Shown: in pieces, positions 17,320 through 26,688 of the stretch
How the letters are laid out: each line of letters opens with the position of its first letter
How positions within the stretch are numbered: position 1 is the stretch's first letter
NCBI GenBank assembly: GCA_027448945.1
Contig: DAIDMQ010000002.1
Location: 62,001-126,000 of the forward strand
Source: Gallionellaceae bacterium
Lineage (GTDB): Bacteria; Pseudomonadota; Gammaproteobacteria; Burkholderiales; Gallionellaceae
Reading direction: 5' to 3'
Length of the DNA: 64,000 nucleotides
Notes under the pieces: generated by a model
The model's input: the letters and a program-made list of their open reading frames with translations, nothing else
What the model was told of the DNA's origin: nothing
Databases searched by the model: none
Translations under genes and position numbers: made by a program

Positions 17320-18681
17320 ATGGCAAAAGCAAAAACAATTTATTCTTGCACTGAATGCGGCGGGCAAACGCCCAAGTGGCAGGGACAGTGTCCGCATTGC
17401 ATGGAGTGGAACACGTTGATCGAATCGGTCGCGGAAAGCGCGCCGGCCAAAGGTGGCAATCGCTTTAGCGCGTTAGCGGCGAGCGGTAAAGTGCAGGTGC
17501 TTGCCGATGTGGAGGCCGCCGAGGTACCGCGCACACCCACCGGCATCGCCGAGTTCGATCGCGTGCTGGGTGGCGGGCTGGTGTCGGGTGGGGTGGTGCT
17601 GATCGGCGGCGATCCGGGCATCGGCAAATCGACGCTGTTGCTGCAAGTGTTGGCGCATTTGTCGCAACAACAAAATACTTTGTATGTGAGCGGCGAGGAG
17701 TCGGCGCAGCAGATTGCGTTGCGCGCCAAACGTCTGTCCTTGGACGCGCGCAGTTTGCGCTTGCTGCCCGAGATACAACTGGAAAAAATTCAGGCTACCA
17801 TCGCCGCCGACCAGCCCGATGTGGTGGTCATCGACTCGATACAAACCGTGTACTCGGAGCAACTCACTTCCGCACCGGGCTCGGTGGCGCAAGTGCGCGA
17901 GTGTGCGGCGCAACTCACGCGCATCGCCAAGACCCGGGACATCACCATCATTTTGGTGGGTCATGTCACCAAAGAAGGCGCGTTGGCCGGGCCGCGTGTG
18001 CTGGAGCATATCGTCGATACGGTGTTGTATTTTGAAGGCGACACGCATTCCAGTTTTCGCCTGATACGCGCGTTCAAAAATCGCTTCGGCGCGGTCAACG
18101 AGTTGGGCGTGTTTGCCATGACCGAAAAGGGGCTGCGCGAGGTGAGCAATCCCTCCGCGATGTTCCTGTCACAGCATGGCGAGCCCGTCGCAGGCTCGTG
18201 CGTGATGGTCACGCAAGAAGGCACGCGTCCGCTGCTGGTTGAGATACAGGCATTGCTCGACGAGGCGCATACGCCGAATGTGAAACGCTTGTCGCTGGGC
18301 TTGGAACAAAACCGGCTGGCGATGTTGCTGGCGGTGTTGCACCGCCACGCGGGCATTGCCTGCTTCGATCAGGACGTGTTCATCAACGCGGTGGGCGGTG
18401 TGAAAATCACCGAGCCGGGGGCGGACTTGGCGGTGATACTGGCGATGGTGTCCAGCTTGCGTAATCGTCCCTTGCCGGCAAAGTTGGTGGTATTTGGCGA
18501 GGTCGGTCTGGCAGGCGAAGTGCGCCCCGTGCAACGCGGACAGGAGCGTCTGCGTGAAGCCGCCAAACTGGGATTCACCCACGCCATCATCCCCAAAGCC
18601 AATGCGCCAAAAGCCAAGATCGAAGGCATGGAGATCATCGCGGTTGACAGGGTAGAGCAGGCGGTAGAGCGATTTAGATAG
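17320..18681 (+). CDS. radA: DNA repair protein RadA (Sms)
   Basis: A hexameric branch-migration helicase that processes recombination intermediates with RecA. 453 residues. An N-terminal zinc finger has Cys10, Cys13, Cys24 and Cys27. Walker A is GDPGIGKST (97-105), followed by the RadA-specific KNRFG motif and a Lon-like C-terminal domain. ATG 17320 has GGAG seven bases upstream; a GTG four codons earlier is less likely. A decayed copy of the last 35 or so codons of this gene lies at 31897-31995. Confidence 0.97.
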   Translation: MAKAKTIYSCTECGGQTPKWQGQCPHCMEWNTLIESVAESAPAKGGNRFSALAASGKVQVLADVEAAEVPRTPTGIAEFDRVLGGGLVSGGVVLIGGDPGIGKSTLLLQVLAHLSQQQNTLYVSGEESAQQIALRAKRLSLDARSLRLLPEIQLEKIQATIAADQPDVVVIDSIQTVYSEQLTSAPGSVAQVRECAAQLTRIAKTRDITIILVGHVTKEGALAGPRVLEHIVDTVLYFEGDTHSSFRLIRAFKNRFGAVNELGVFAMTEKGLREVSNPSAMFLSQHGEPVAGSCVMVTQEGTRPLLVEIQALLDEAHTPNVKRLSLGLEQNRLAMLLAVLHRHAGIACFDQDVFINAVGGVKITEPGADLAVILAMVSSLRNRPLPAKLVVFGEVGLAGEVRPVQRGQERLREAAKLGFTHAIIPKANAPKAKIEGMEIIAVDRVEQAVERFR

Positions 18682-18902
18682 GGAGTTGTGGATATCGCGT
18701 TACACGTTTCTGTAGTAATACTATTGAAAATAATTTCCATACTGGACGATGCTTGCCGAGGTCTTAACGCAATGTAAACCTCGTTTGTCGCGGAACTAAG
18801 TTTGCACCTGCCACTATTCGTTTGTGGCTTGCATCAATGATGCGTATCAATGACGCGGTGTCTCGTCTCCTGCCATGGTGATGTTGCCTGCATCGGCGAT
18901 TT
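18682..18902. other. Convergent intergenic region after radA
   Basis: About 220 bases between radA and the glucoamylase, which converge here. I see no strong terminator hairpin, no repeat and no coding sequence. Confidence 0.4.
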
Positions 18903-21236
18903 TCATGTTGTAACTACCGTCACTTCAAAATCTTGTCCCGTCCATACATCCAAGTCATGCATATGGAAAGTGAACTGTATGGTGTCACCAGCTTTTAGAT
19001 GGGCAACCGGCAGTTCGCTGACCCACACATCGAGTCCGGTATTTTTCATGGAAGTATCCCGCACATTCTTCCAGCCGTTGATTCCCCAATGCACAGTAGC
19101 TTGGGCGCTCAGTGCTATCGTGAAGCGGTTGCCTAATTGCAACTTGGTCGGGTGATAGCGCGGCCCCCAGATCTCATGTGATATCACCGGGCGTTGGCCC
19201 TGATAGCGTTGCCAAGTTGCAGCGGGTCTGTCGACCGGATAACCGAGTGTGCGGCTGTAATACAGTTTGATGAATTCGCTATGCGTCCACACCAGCGGCA
19301 TGGCAGACCCGCTGGGCCTGCCCAGAGTCAAGTTGCGTTCCGGAATATCCGCACTGTCCCATACCTGTTCAGGTATAAGGCCCGCAGTGCCCGACATGGC
19401 GGCCATGGACTCAAGATAGGGCAAGGGGTCTTCTCCCGCTGCAAGCGCATAGTGGCCGCGCTCCCCGGTCAACAGTGGCCAGCCGCGCCCGCGTCCGGTT
19501 CCGTCGAATGGACTGCCGTCATCTTTTTCACCATAGCCATCTCCGTTGTAGCGATGCCACACCGGACCATAGGGCGTGTCTGTCTTGAGCAACTGATCGA
19601 CTGTCTTCAGACTGTCGAGTATGCGCGGTTCATCCGCACGACGCAGGCCGTAGCGCACGAGTTGCAAAAAGTCGGTGGCAACTTGTTCATCCGCAGCCAA
19701 GTCTGGATCACGGGCAAGGTTTTTGATCAATACATGTTCGGACTGGCTGCCTTCATGTACCAGTGAGCTTTCGGGTGCCGTGCGTATGTAATAGCCGCCG
19801 ATATTAAGCTGTTGCGCGAGCTTGGTGCCTTGTACAAAAGTCCAATCGTCCAGCCTTGCATTCCAGTTGTCAGCCAACAACAACGCAAACTGTCGTGCAT
19901 CTTCCTCCAGCCAAGCACTGCCCTCGACCAATGCCGCGATGACTATAGCGAGTGTGAAGGTGTTGACGCCGGTGTCTTCTTCCCAGCGATCTTGAGCGGT
20001 AGAGGGACCTTCGTGCGCAATGAAGCTGAGTGCACGTTGCACCATGTCTTTGACGGGGATGCCACCCAACTCATCATGTTCATTCAAGCTTGCGGCTAGT
20101 ATCACCGGGAAGGCTGCTTCGTCCAGCTGTATGCCCTGCCAGAACGGCGCACCACCCAGCCATTGGTTTTGCAGCCAATGACCATCTTCCTGTTGTGTCG
20201 CGATCAAGTAGCGCAACACTTCGCGTGCATCGCCGTAAGCACCCATCGCGACCATCGCACCGGCGGTCTCTACCAGATCGCGCGACCACACCAAATGATA
20301 GCCGCTACGGCTCTGGTTGTTTGACCCCCAAGGCACTGAAAGACTGGCTACGGCAGCACCGCAATAGGTGCGATCCTGATGCACTTTGAGCACCATGGCG
20401 GAAAGCATCAGCTGCTCTTTTAGCTTGGCTGTCGCTGCGGGGAAGTGACAGCCCCCTAACCATGCTTGCCAATGACGGCATTGCAAGTCCCAAACCTTGG
20501 AAAATTTCTCCATTAGGCCGGACACGGCAAGGGTGGCGGCTGATTCAACGCTCGTTGCCAGACCGAGTGCAAGCGTTGCTTGTTGCGGCAACTCGCCGGT
20601 CAGCGCGGTCGTACCCGGGCCTGCGCTGTCATAAGCCCATGTCATGCGGCCATGCTGATTGAAATCCTGCCAGCCATCACTTGCCGTTTCTTCACCCACA
20701 GAGCAGCGCTGCCAAACGTCTTCCCCATCTTCACCACATGCGGCCAGTGCAAGTCCAAACGGCCCTTGTTCAGCGCAGAGTAAAGTGCGCCCGTTATGAT
20801 TGACTACGCTGGCCAGATTGCTATCCGCGTTATCCCCCAACCTCGTCGATAACAGTGCGTAGGGTTTTAAATTTGCATCGCCTGTTAGTCTATAGCGCAT
20901 CATCAGCACATCGCGATTTTGCATGGGGCAGATTTGTAGTGTGAAGGTGAAGCGTGGATGGGTATGCACAATCTCTACGGCAGGCACGCCGGGAAACGGC
21001 AGGTTCACTTTGTAGTTGCCGTTGCGACGCAACTCCACCCAGAAGCCTTGATCATCCGCAATGATGAAACCCAGATCTTTGATCTGCGGTATATCGATAC
21101 GCGGGTAATAGACTTCAGTCAGGATGCCGTCGGCGGTGGTGAACCACAATCTGGATGAGCCCAAGCTTGCGCCCACCATGTCTTTGGCTGCACGTGCCCA
21201 AGTTGGGAATGCGTCCTTTGCTGGCGGAGCTTTCAT
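18903..21236 (-). CDS. Cytoplasmic GH15 glucan 1,4-alpha-glucosidase (glucoamylase type)
   Basis: Releases glucose from the non-reducing ends of alpha-glucans or maltodextrins. 777 residues: an N-terminal beta-sandwich (to about 260) followed by the (alpha/alpha)6 GH15 barrel. Barrel motifs are LVWSRDLVETAGAMV, DRWEEDTGVN and GLIPEQVWD, the last holding the probable catalytic base Glu. No signal peptide is present, so it acts on internal glycogen or maltodextrin, or on trehalose-like substrates. ATG 21236 is chosen because GAGGA lies six bases upstream; a GTG four codons earlier is an alternative. It follows zwf by 31 bases, coupling glucan breakdown to glucose-6-phosphate oxidation. Confidence 0.9.
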   Translation of the reverse strand: MKAPPAKDAFPTWARAAKDMVGASLGSSRLWFTTADGILTEVYYPRIDIPQIKDLGFIIADDQGFWVELRRNGNYKVNLPFPGVPAVEIVHTHPRFTFTLQICPMQNRDVLMMRYRLTGDANLKPYALLSTRLGDNADSNLASVVNHNGRTLLCAEQGPFGLALAACGEDGEDVWQRCSVGEETASDGWQDFNQHGRMTWAYDSAGPGTTALTGELPQQATLALGLATSVESAATLAVSGLMEKFSKVWDLQCRHWQAWLGGCHFPAATAKLKEQLMLSAMVLKVHQDRTYCGAAVASLSVPWGSNNQSRSGYHLVWSRDLVETAGAMVAMGAYGDAREVLRYLIATQQEDGHWLQNQWLGGAPFWQGIQLDEAAFPVILAASLNEHDELGGIPVKDMVQRALSFIAHEGPSTAQDRWEEDTGVNTFTLAIVIAALVEGSAWLEEDARQFALLLADNWNARLDDWTFVQGTKLAQQLNIGGYYIRTAPESSLVHEGSQSEHVLIKNLARDPDLAADEQVATDFLQLVRYGLRRADEPRILDSLKTVDQLLKTDTPYGPVWHRYNGDGYGEKDDGSPFDGTGRGRGWPLLTGERGHYALAAGEDPLPYLESMAAMSGTAGLIPEQVWDSADIPERNLTLGRPSGSAMPLVWTHSEFIKLYYSRTLGYPVDRPAATWQRYQGQRPVISHEIWGPRYHPTKLQLGNRFTIALSAQATVHWGINGWKNVRDTSMKNTGLDVWVSELPVAHLKAGDTIQFTFHMHDLDVWTGQDFEVTVVTT

Positions 21237-21267
21237 GGATGTCCTCACATATGCGACGGTTGTGATG

Positions 21268-22782
21268 CTACGTCGATTTCTTGAGTGTGGGTGTCAGCCA
21301 ACTATTGCCATCGCCGGCAAGGAGAGATTCGGCTGTTTCAGGGCCCCACGATCCCGCCGCATAGTTTGGAAAATCTGGTGCCGGATTGTTCTGCCAGGAG
21401 TTCAGTATCGGCATTAGAAATTTCCAAGCCAATTCAACCTGATCGGCACGCATGAACAACGTGGCATTGCTGACCAGAACATCGCGCAACAAAGTCTCAT
21501 AGGCGGTCGGTGACTCGGTCTGAAACGCTTCTTTGTAACTGAAGCGCATGTCGACAGGTTGTAGGCGCAATTCGGAGCCGGGAACTTTGGCCATGAACTT
21601 GAGCACGATGCCCTGTTCGGGGTTAATCTGAATCACCAGCCTTACCGGCTGTGTGTTCAAGCCCGCAGAGGCGGGAAAGGCATGATGAGGAACATCGCGG
21701 AAGCGTATGGAGATTTCGGAAACTGCCGCTGTCATGCGCTTCCCTGTGCGTAGATAGAACGGAACATCCTGCCAGCGCCAGTTGTCCACGAAGAGTTTCA
21801 AGGCGGCATACGTTTCCGTGTTGGAATGAGGATTCACATCGGGTTCGTTGCGGTAGCCCGTCATATGCGTACCTGCTATCCAGCCTTCATCATATTGGCC
21901 TCTTGCAGAATGATCCGACACAGTCTCGCCGGTAATCGGACGCAATGAATGTAGTACGTCTACTTTTTTGTTGCGTATGTCGTCTGCGTCGTAAGACACC
22001 GGTGGTTCCATTGCGACCAAACACAACAGTTGAAACAAATGGTTTTGTACCATGTCGCGCAATGCGCCGGCTTGTTCGTAGTAGGTGCCGCGCTTCTCAA
22101 CACCCAGCGTCTCTGCCACGGTGATGGTCACATGGTCTACATAACTTCGATTCCAGATGGGCTCAAAGATCGGGTTGGCAAAACGCATGGCCAGAATGTT
22201 TTGAACGGTCTCTTTACCGAGAAAATGGTCGATACGGAATATCTGCTGCTCGGTGAAATATCGCGTCAGCACACTGTTGATCTGGCGAAATGAGTCCAGA
22301 TCGTGTCCCAAAGGTTTTTCTACAACGACACGTACATGCTCGCGGTCTTCTGCATGACCGGCATCACCCAAGCCACTGATGACTGTTTCGAATAGAAAAG
22401 AAGGTATTGCCAGATAAAGCACCTTCTCCGTTTTGGAACCCCAGTCGGCATCACATAAGGCAAGTACTTTACCCAGATGCGTATAGCTACTCGCTTCGCC
22501 GATATCTGCCTGGATATAGTGAAGCTTGCCGGCGAATTTTTGCCATATTGCCTCATCAGGAACGCCATAGCGTGAGTGTTGAGAAACACCCTTCAAATAA
22601 TGCACAGCTAGCGCCGCCGCGTCACTGTCCATACGATCCACACCTTGCAGTATGAATCGCTCGGGCAACTGTCCGTTCAAGAACAGATCAAACAGCGCAG
22701 GCACGATCAAGCGCCAAGATAGATCTCCATATGCACCGAAGAGAACGAATTGCGTGTCGCGCAGACTAGCGTTATTGATCAT
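21268..22782 (-). CDS. zwf: Glucose-6-phosphate dehydrogenase-like protein, variant nucleotide-binding motif
   Basis: Oxidises glucose-6-phosphate to 6-phosphogluconolactone. About 504 residues from ATG 22782, or 510 from a TTG at 22800. The active-site motif RIDHFLGKETVQN, the GALRDMVQNHLFQ block and YLRTGKRM are intact. The N-terminal motif differs: GAYGDLSWRLIVPAL, where the family has GDLAxRKLxPAL. The conserved Lys of RKL is Leu here. That Lys contacts substrate in the well-studied Leuconostoc enzyme. It could be a paralogue with changed substrate or cofactor use. It precedes the glucoamylase in one operon. Confidence 0.88.
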   Translation of the reverse strand: MINNASLRDTQFVLFGAYGDLSWRLIVPALFDLFLNGQLPERFILQGVDRMDSDAAALAVHYLKGVSQHSRYGVPDEAIWQKFAGKLHYIQADIGEASSYTHLGKVLALCDADWGSKTEKVLYLAIPSFLFETVISGLGDAGHAEDREHVRVVVEKPLGHDLDSFRQINSVLTRYFTEQQIFRIDHFLGKETVQNILAMRFANPIFEPIWNRSYVDHVTITVAETLGVEKRGTYYEQAGALRDMVQNHLFQLLCLVAMEPPVSYDADDIRNKKVDVLHSLRPITGETVSDHSARGQYDEGWIAGTHMTGYRNEPDVNPHSNTETYAALKLFVDNWRWQDVPFYLRTGKRMTAAVSEISIRFRDVPHHAFPASAGLNTQPVRLVIQINPEQGIVLKFMAKVPGSELRLQPVDMRFSYKEAFQTESPTAYETLLRDVLVSNATLFMRADQVELAWKFLMPILNSWQNNPAPDFPNYAAGSWGPETAESLLAGDGNSWLTPTLKKST

Positions 22783-22800
22783 TTTTTGAATTACATCCAA

Positions 22801-23152
22801 ACAAAGTGATTTATGAGTCTACTCGAGGAACAACGTATTGAGTGGAGTCTGCGTTGACGATAGAAACATTTATATAAATGTTTAATGTGTAGGGCCGGGA
22901 CGGATGCTAATCGGCATTTCTCCCCAGCCAGTTAGCCACGCAGCAAAGTGTTACATCCTTGCCAAGAAGTGACTATCCGCGCGATATATATTTTGCGCAC
23001 CGGATATTTCATGAGGGGCTGTAATCTTGTAGAGAAGGTTGCCGGATGACAGAAAGTGTATGAGTTGCAGTGGCCGAAACCCATCCTGATCATTTTCGAT
23101 ATTTATATGCGCGGCAATCGCGAACGCGCGCTTTTGCAGACCGCACGACTCT
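22801..23152. other. Intergenic region upstream of zwf
   Basis: About 350 bases. It contains the 20-bp perfect palindrome listed separately and, further right, the end of the NTF2-like gene. No RNA gene or clear terminator for the leftward lipid operon is visible. Open frames here look like chance. Confidence 0.4.
22864..22883. promoter_or_regulatory. 20-bp perfect palindrome upstream of zwf
   Basis: AAACATTTATATAAATGTTT is a perfect inverted repeat centred about 91 bases upstream of the zwf ATG. Its AT-rich, loopless form suits a dimeric regulator site rather than a terminator. Confidence 0.55.
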
Positions 23153-23602
23153 TTATTGCGCCCGAACATCTTGGGCGGAAGCTTGGCGTTTCAACCAGCG
23201 CATCAGTACCCTCAACAAAGGAATTTTTTCGTATAACTCTTCGGCGGCATCCCAGTAATCCCTATGGTGGTCAACTTTGTGTTCAACCGTAAAGTGTAGA
23301 TGGGAAGAGCCGCGTATGCGCCGAGGAGTGTGAGACTTGTCTCTCATGTTGAAGTGGAACTCCCAAAGAATGCAGGCATCATCCCCTTGCAAGATGCTGT
23401 TTTTAACTTCAAACCGTGGCGCGTCCGCCTGTCGGAACATATGTTCGAAGATAGCGATAATAGCGGCATGTCCGCGCACCTCGTTGAACGGGTCTTTGAA
23501 GTATGCTTGGGCGCTGTATAGCTCGGTCAGCACACCAATATTCTCGGGCGAGATGTGTTCAAAGAAGTCGACGAGACGGTCCAGTTCAGCCTGATGAGTC
23601 AT
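23153..23602 (-). CDS. NTF2-like (SnoaL-type) protein
   Basis: 149 residues forming one NTF2-like alpha+beta fold: LTELYSAQAYFKDPFNEVRG, FEHMFRQAD and the strand HLHFTVEHKVDHHRDYWD are typical. Such proteins are small enzymes or ligand-binding partners. Here it is the last of eight coupled genes; its ATG overlaps the short-chain dehydrogenase stop as ATGA, which fixes the start. A helper role on the same lipid or isoprenoid-like substrate is inferred only from context. Confidence 0.85.
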   Translation of the reverse strand: MTHQAELDRLVDFFEHISPENIGVLTELYSAQAYFKDPFNEVRGHAAIIAIFEHMFRQADAPRFEVKNSILQGDDACILWEFHFNMRDKSHTPRRIRGSSHLHFTVEHKVDHHRDYWDAAEELYEKIPLLRVLMRWLKRQASAQDVRAQ

Positions 23603-24366
23603 AATCCGGTCACCTTGTGTATGGTCCAAAAATACCAGCGGTAAGGCAGCAGCCGCAATAATCTCAGCCAGTTGGTGAAACGTTTGGGGAAGTGGATATG
23701 AAACTCCCCCCGCGCTATGCCGCGCACTAATTCATTCGCCGCTGTGTCGGCAGAGATCAGGGCGGGCATCGCAAATTCGTTGCTCGCGGTGAGCGGTGTT
23801 GCAACAAAACCGGGATTGATGAGATACACACTGATGCCACGCGGCCTCAGGTCTAAATAGAGCGATTCGCACATATTGATGAGTGCGGCTTTGGTCGGCC
23901 CGTAGATCAAAGCCTGCGGCAGTCCGCTCAGTCCCGCAACCGAGGCGACTATGCCTATGCCGCCTTTACCTTGCGCGATCAAAGTAGGCAGGATGGCATC
24001 GAGGCAATTTAATGTGCCACGCAGATTGATATCCACCATCCTATTTGCGACGGCGAGATCAAAATTGTCGGCGCGCATCTGGTTGTAGGTTCCTGCAACC
24101 ACTAAGACGAGGTCGATGCCGCCCCATTGTGTCAGGATGCTGTCGCGCGTACTCATTACGCTGCTATGGTTGGTGATGTCGCAAGGCAGGATTAATACGT
24201 CAGAATAGTTGATTGCAACGGCTTCCAAGTGCGTTTTGTTGCGTGCAGACAGTGCCAGCTTGGCGCCACATGAAAGTAATTTGCGTGCAGTTTCGGCACC
24301 GATGCCGCTAGACGCGCCGATGATCCAAACGCGCCGTCCGCACCACTCTTTTATCTTGGGATTCAT
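23599..24366 (-). CDS. Short-chain dehydrogenase/reductase
   Basis: An NAD(P)-dependent oxidoreductase. 255 residues. The cofactor motif is GASSGIGAE (about 17-25), the catalytic Ser lies in VASVAGLSG and the Tyr-Lys pair in YGPTKAA. A basic and aromatic C-terminal segment (FPKRFTNWLRLLRLLPYRWYFW) could touch the membrane, as expected for a lipid substrate. It overlaps both neighbours by ATGA, within the leftward lipid operon. Confidence 0.93.
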   Translation of the reverse strand: MNPKIKEWCGRRVWIIGASSGIGAETARKLLSCGAKLALSARNKTHLEAVAINYSDVLILPCDITNHSSVMSTRDSILTQWGGIDLVLVVAGTYNQMRADNFDLAVANRMVDINLRGTLNCLDAILPTLIAQGKGGIGIVASVAGLSGLPQALIYGPTKAALINMCESLYLDLRPRGISVYLINPGFVATPLTASNEFAMPALISADTAANELVRGIARGEFHIHFPKRFTNWLRLLRLLPYRWYFWTIHKVTGL

Positions 24367-24896
24367 GGCCGCTTGGTGAACGAGAGGGTGACCTCACCCA
24401 GCTTGAATCCGAACTTGCTAATTTCGGCACGGTTCAACATCACCTTGTCATCCATTAGGAACATCCAGTCTTCGAAATTGACGTTATAAATTTTGTTGCC
24501 GACCGGCAAGGCCAGCACATATTTCCAGCGCAGTGCATTGCCAGAAGTGGTGCCGATGGCGACACCGACCACATCTGCAGCGGTGCCGATGTATTGTCCG
24601 TTCGCCTGTTTCTTCAGTGTCCACACACGCTTTTGTTTGCTGCCATCGGAATATGTAAAGTCTTCATCCAGCGTGCCAACATCGCCCTGCCAACTGCATA
24701 GGATGACCACGGTGAAACGTTTGACTACTTCTCCCTTGCGATCTTGGAACATACCCCAAGCATCGATGGTGCCATTGAAATACTGTTTCATGTCGAGTGT
24801 CGGCTTCTCTTGGGCGTAATGCGAGACATCAGTAGTACTGCAGGCCGAGAGTATGCAAAGGCCGAGAACGGATGACAGGTAGTTGTGCCAGCTCAT
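24363..24896 (-). CDS. DUF3833 lipoprotein
   Basis: 177 residues. A lipoprotein signal ends in LSAC (about residue 19), followed by the DUF3833 layout: LDMKQYFNGTIDAWGMFQDR near the start and FEDWMFLMDD near the end. The lipocalin-like pattern of strands suggests binding of a small hydrophobic ligand in the periplasm. ATG 24896 is chosen because AAGGA lies 8 bases upstream and the signal begins there. This family is repeatedly found with Cfa-like methyltransferases, DUF1365 and the FAD oxidoreductase, as here. Molecular role unknown. Confidence 0.88.
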   Translation of the reverse strand: MSWHNYLSSVLGLCILSACSTTDVSHYAQEKPTLDMKQYFNGTIDAWGMFQDRKGEVVKRFTVVILCSWQGDVGTLDEDFTYSDGSKQKRVWTLKKQANGQYIGTAADVVGVAIGTTSGNALRWKYVLALPVGNKIYNVNFEDWMFLMDDKVMLNRAEISKFGFKLGEVTLSFTKRP

Positions 24897-24913
24897 GGTG
24901 ATTTTCCTTGACG

Positions 24914-26149
24914 TTAGATAGGGTGAAGTGGTGCGCGCCATAGCAATAGGGCTGCGAGTGATTTCAGGGCGCATGGCAGTAAGGCATAAGCTAGCGCGAG
25001 TGCCTGCAAGCTTGGTGCTTCGGTGGTGCCGGTTTGATAACCCAGCCATTCCAATAGCGGTAGCGAGATGCCGGCAGCCAAAGCCAGGTTCATCTTGGTC
25101 GCCCAGTTCCAAACGCCGAAGTAGGCACCTTCGTGCTTACCGCTGTCACCTGCATGGCCGATGACGGCGGCGAGCAGTGCCGGCGGCAGCGCCAGATCAG
25201 CGCCGAGCGAGATGCCGGATAAGATGCAGATGAGGGCATAGCCATTAAAAGCACCCCGAGTCAGGGTGTAGGCCCATACGAAGCTAACGATAGCGATCAA
25301 CATGCCGATTAACCATGCACGCTTCTCGCCGTGACGCCGAGCGAGCGTCACCCACAATGGCATAGACACTGCCGCTGCAACGAAATACAGCAGCAGGAAC
25401 ATGCCTGCGTATTGTGGTAGGCCAAGACGGTCGTTGGCAAAGAACAGAAACAGCGTGGCTGGGATTGCGGCAGCGATGCCATTCAGCATAAATACGGCGA
25501 ACAGCCAGCGAAATTGTGAATGACGAAATGGCGCTAGCAGACTGTAAGGTGTGACATGGGAGAGTGGCCTGGAATAAGGTCGAGGTGCATGCCTTAGCAA
25601 CAGGAATGCGGCGGCAAGCAATGTCACGATGAACACCCACGACAGCCAACCAAGGTCGGCGATGCTGGGTAATGCTGCCGCGATGATTACGCCAATGAGT
25701 CCGCACCCCTCGCGTACGGCAGTCAGGCGCGTGCGTTGTGCTTGTGCTTGCGTGAGCGCTGCTCCCCAGCTCTGATAAGTGATGGTGGCGAGACTGTAGC
25801 CCAGATAAACCGCCATCAGGCTGGATAGAAACCAGAATAGGGGGTGTGTGCTGATGCTTTGCGGTGGATGAAACAGCGCGATGAAACCCACGGTCAGCAA
25901 TGGCAATGACCACGCAATCAAACGGCCATAGCCGCCGCGCTGCCGGTCTACCCACAAGCCGATGGCGGGATCGATGAAAGCATCGAGGATGCGTGCGATG
26001 AGTAGTGCACTACCGATGAGTGTCAGTGACAAACCAAATCGTCCGGCATAGAGCTGAGGCACGTACACGTAGATGGGCAGCGCCACCAATGCCAGCGGCA
26101 AGCCAAATAAGCCGTAGCTGAACAATTCCGTGTACGAGAAGTTTTTCAT
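24914..26149 (-). CDS. MFS transporter (GPH/MelB-like)
   Basis: An inner-membrane carrier of about 12 membrane segments, 411 residues. The start resembles the sodium/sugar symporter-like group (LPLALVALPIYVYVP), and the loop after segment 2 carries DAFIDPAIGLWVDR, a GPH-type DP..G.WsDR signature. Members of this subgroup encoded beside Cfa-like and DUF1365 genes have no proven substrate; a lipid or lipid-derived molecule is possible. It overlaps the chalcone-isomerase-like gene by ATGA. Confidence 0.9.
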   Translation of the reverse strand: MKNFSYTELFSYGLFGLPLALVALPIYVYVPQLYAGRFGLSLTLIGSALLIARILDAFIDPAIGLWVDRQRGGYGRLIAWSLPLLTVGFIALFHPPQSISTHPLFWFLSSLMAVYLGYSLATITYQSWGAALTQAQAQRTRLTAVREGCGLIGVIIAAALPSIADLGWLSWVFIVTLLAAAFLLLRHAPRPYSRPLSHVTPYSLLAPFRHSQFRWLFAVFMLNGIAAAIPATLFLFFANDRLGLPQYAGMFLLLYFVAAAVSMPLWVTLARRHGEKRAWLIGMLIAIVSFVWAYTLTRGAFNGYALICILSGISLGADLALPPALLAAVIGHAGDSGKHEGAYFGVWNWATKMNLALAAGISLPLLEWLGYQTGTTEAPSLQALALAYALLPCALKSLAALLLWRAPLHPI

Positions 26150-26688
26150 CGGTTGGGCGTGAGTAGTTGCTTGCGCAGTTTGGGTGCACTGGTGCGTTCA
26201 TCGAGCCAGATGGCGAAAAATGCACGGGCGAATTCAGGATCGTCGATTTCGCCCAGCAGTGTGCCGTCGAGATAGAACCTTGCACCTTGACCTGGCAGAT
26301 AGACTCCGCTGATGCGTGTGCCTTTATGCACATCGGGAAACAGCGATTTCAACTTGTTCAGCCATATGACACGTTGCGCATGGCTCCCCAGACCGAGTTT
26401 GCGTATCTCGTCTATGCTGGACTCGGCGATGCGTTCGCCATGCAAGTCACGCGCATAGTTGAGGTCGAGTATGAACTTGCGGGAAGTGGGCACATCGGTA
26501 TTGAAACCGGCTCCGTCCACCCATAATTTTGCCGCATAAATTTTCAGCCCGAACCAGCGAAAATTTCCCTGTCCCTGCAAGTGTGCGTTGGGGATCTCGG
26601 TCTGGATATGGGTGTGGATGTCGGCTGCTTGTGCAATGTTAAATGTCAAACATAGCGCAGCAAAAATGAGTAGACGTGAAATACGCAT
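26146..26688 (-). CDS. Periplasmic chalcone-isomerase-like protein
   Basis: 180 residues with a signal peptide (cleavage after AQA, about residue 21). The fold signature is of the chalcone isomerase-like superfamily: RWFGLKIYAAKLWVD, a mid LNYARDLHGERI segment and the C-terminal FFAIWLDERTSAPKLRKQLL. Plant and bacterial relatives without isomerase chemistry bind fatty acids, which suits the lipid operon. Its ATG overlaps the cfa stop (TGATG-type junction). Confidence 0.88.
   Translation of the reverse strand: MRISRLLIFAALCLTFNIAQAADIHTHIQTEIPNAHLQGQGNFRWFGLKIYAAKLWVDGAGFNTDVPTSRKFILDLNYARDLHGERIAESSIDEIRKLGLGSHAQRVIWLNKLKSLFPDVHKGTRISGVYLPGQGARFYLDGTLLGEIDDPEFARAFFAIWLDERTSAPKLRKQLLTPNR

Noticed and set aside
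24897-25112. A longer start for the DUF3833 protein adding 72 residues
   Set aside because: The extension overlaps the MFS gene antisense-like composition, lacks a signal, and ATG 24896 has a ribosome site and a lipoprotein signal.
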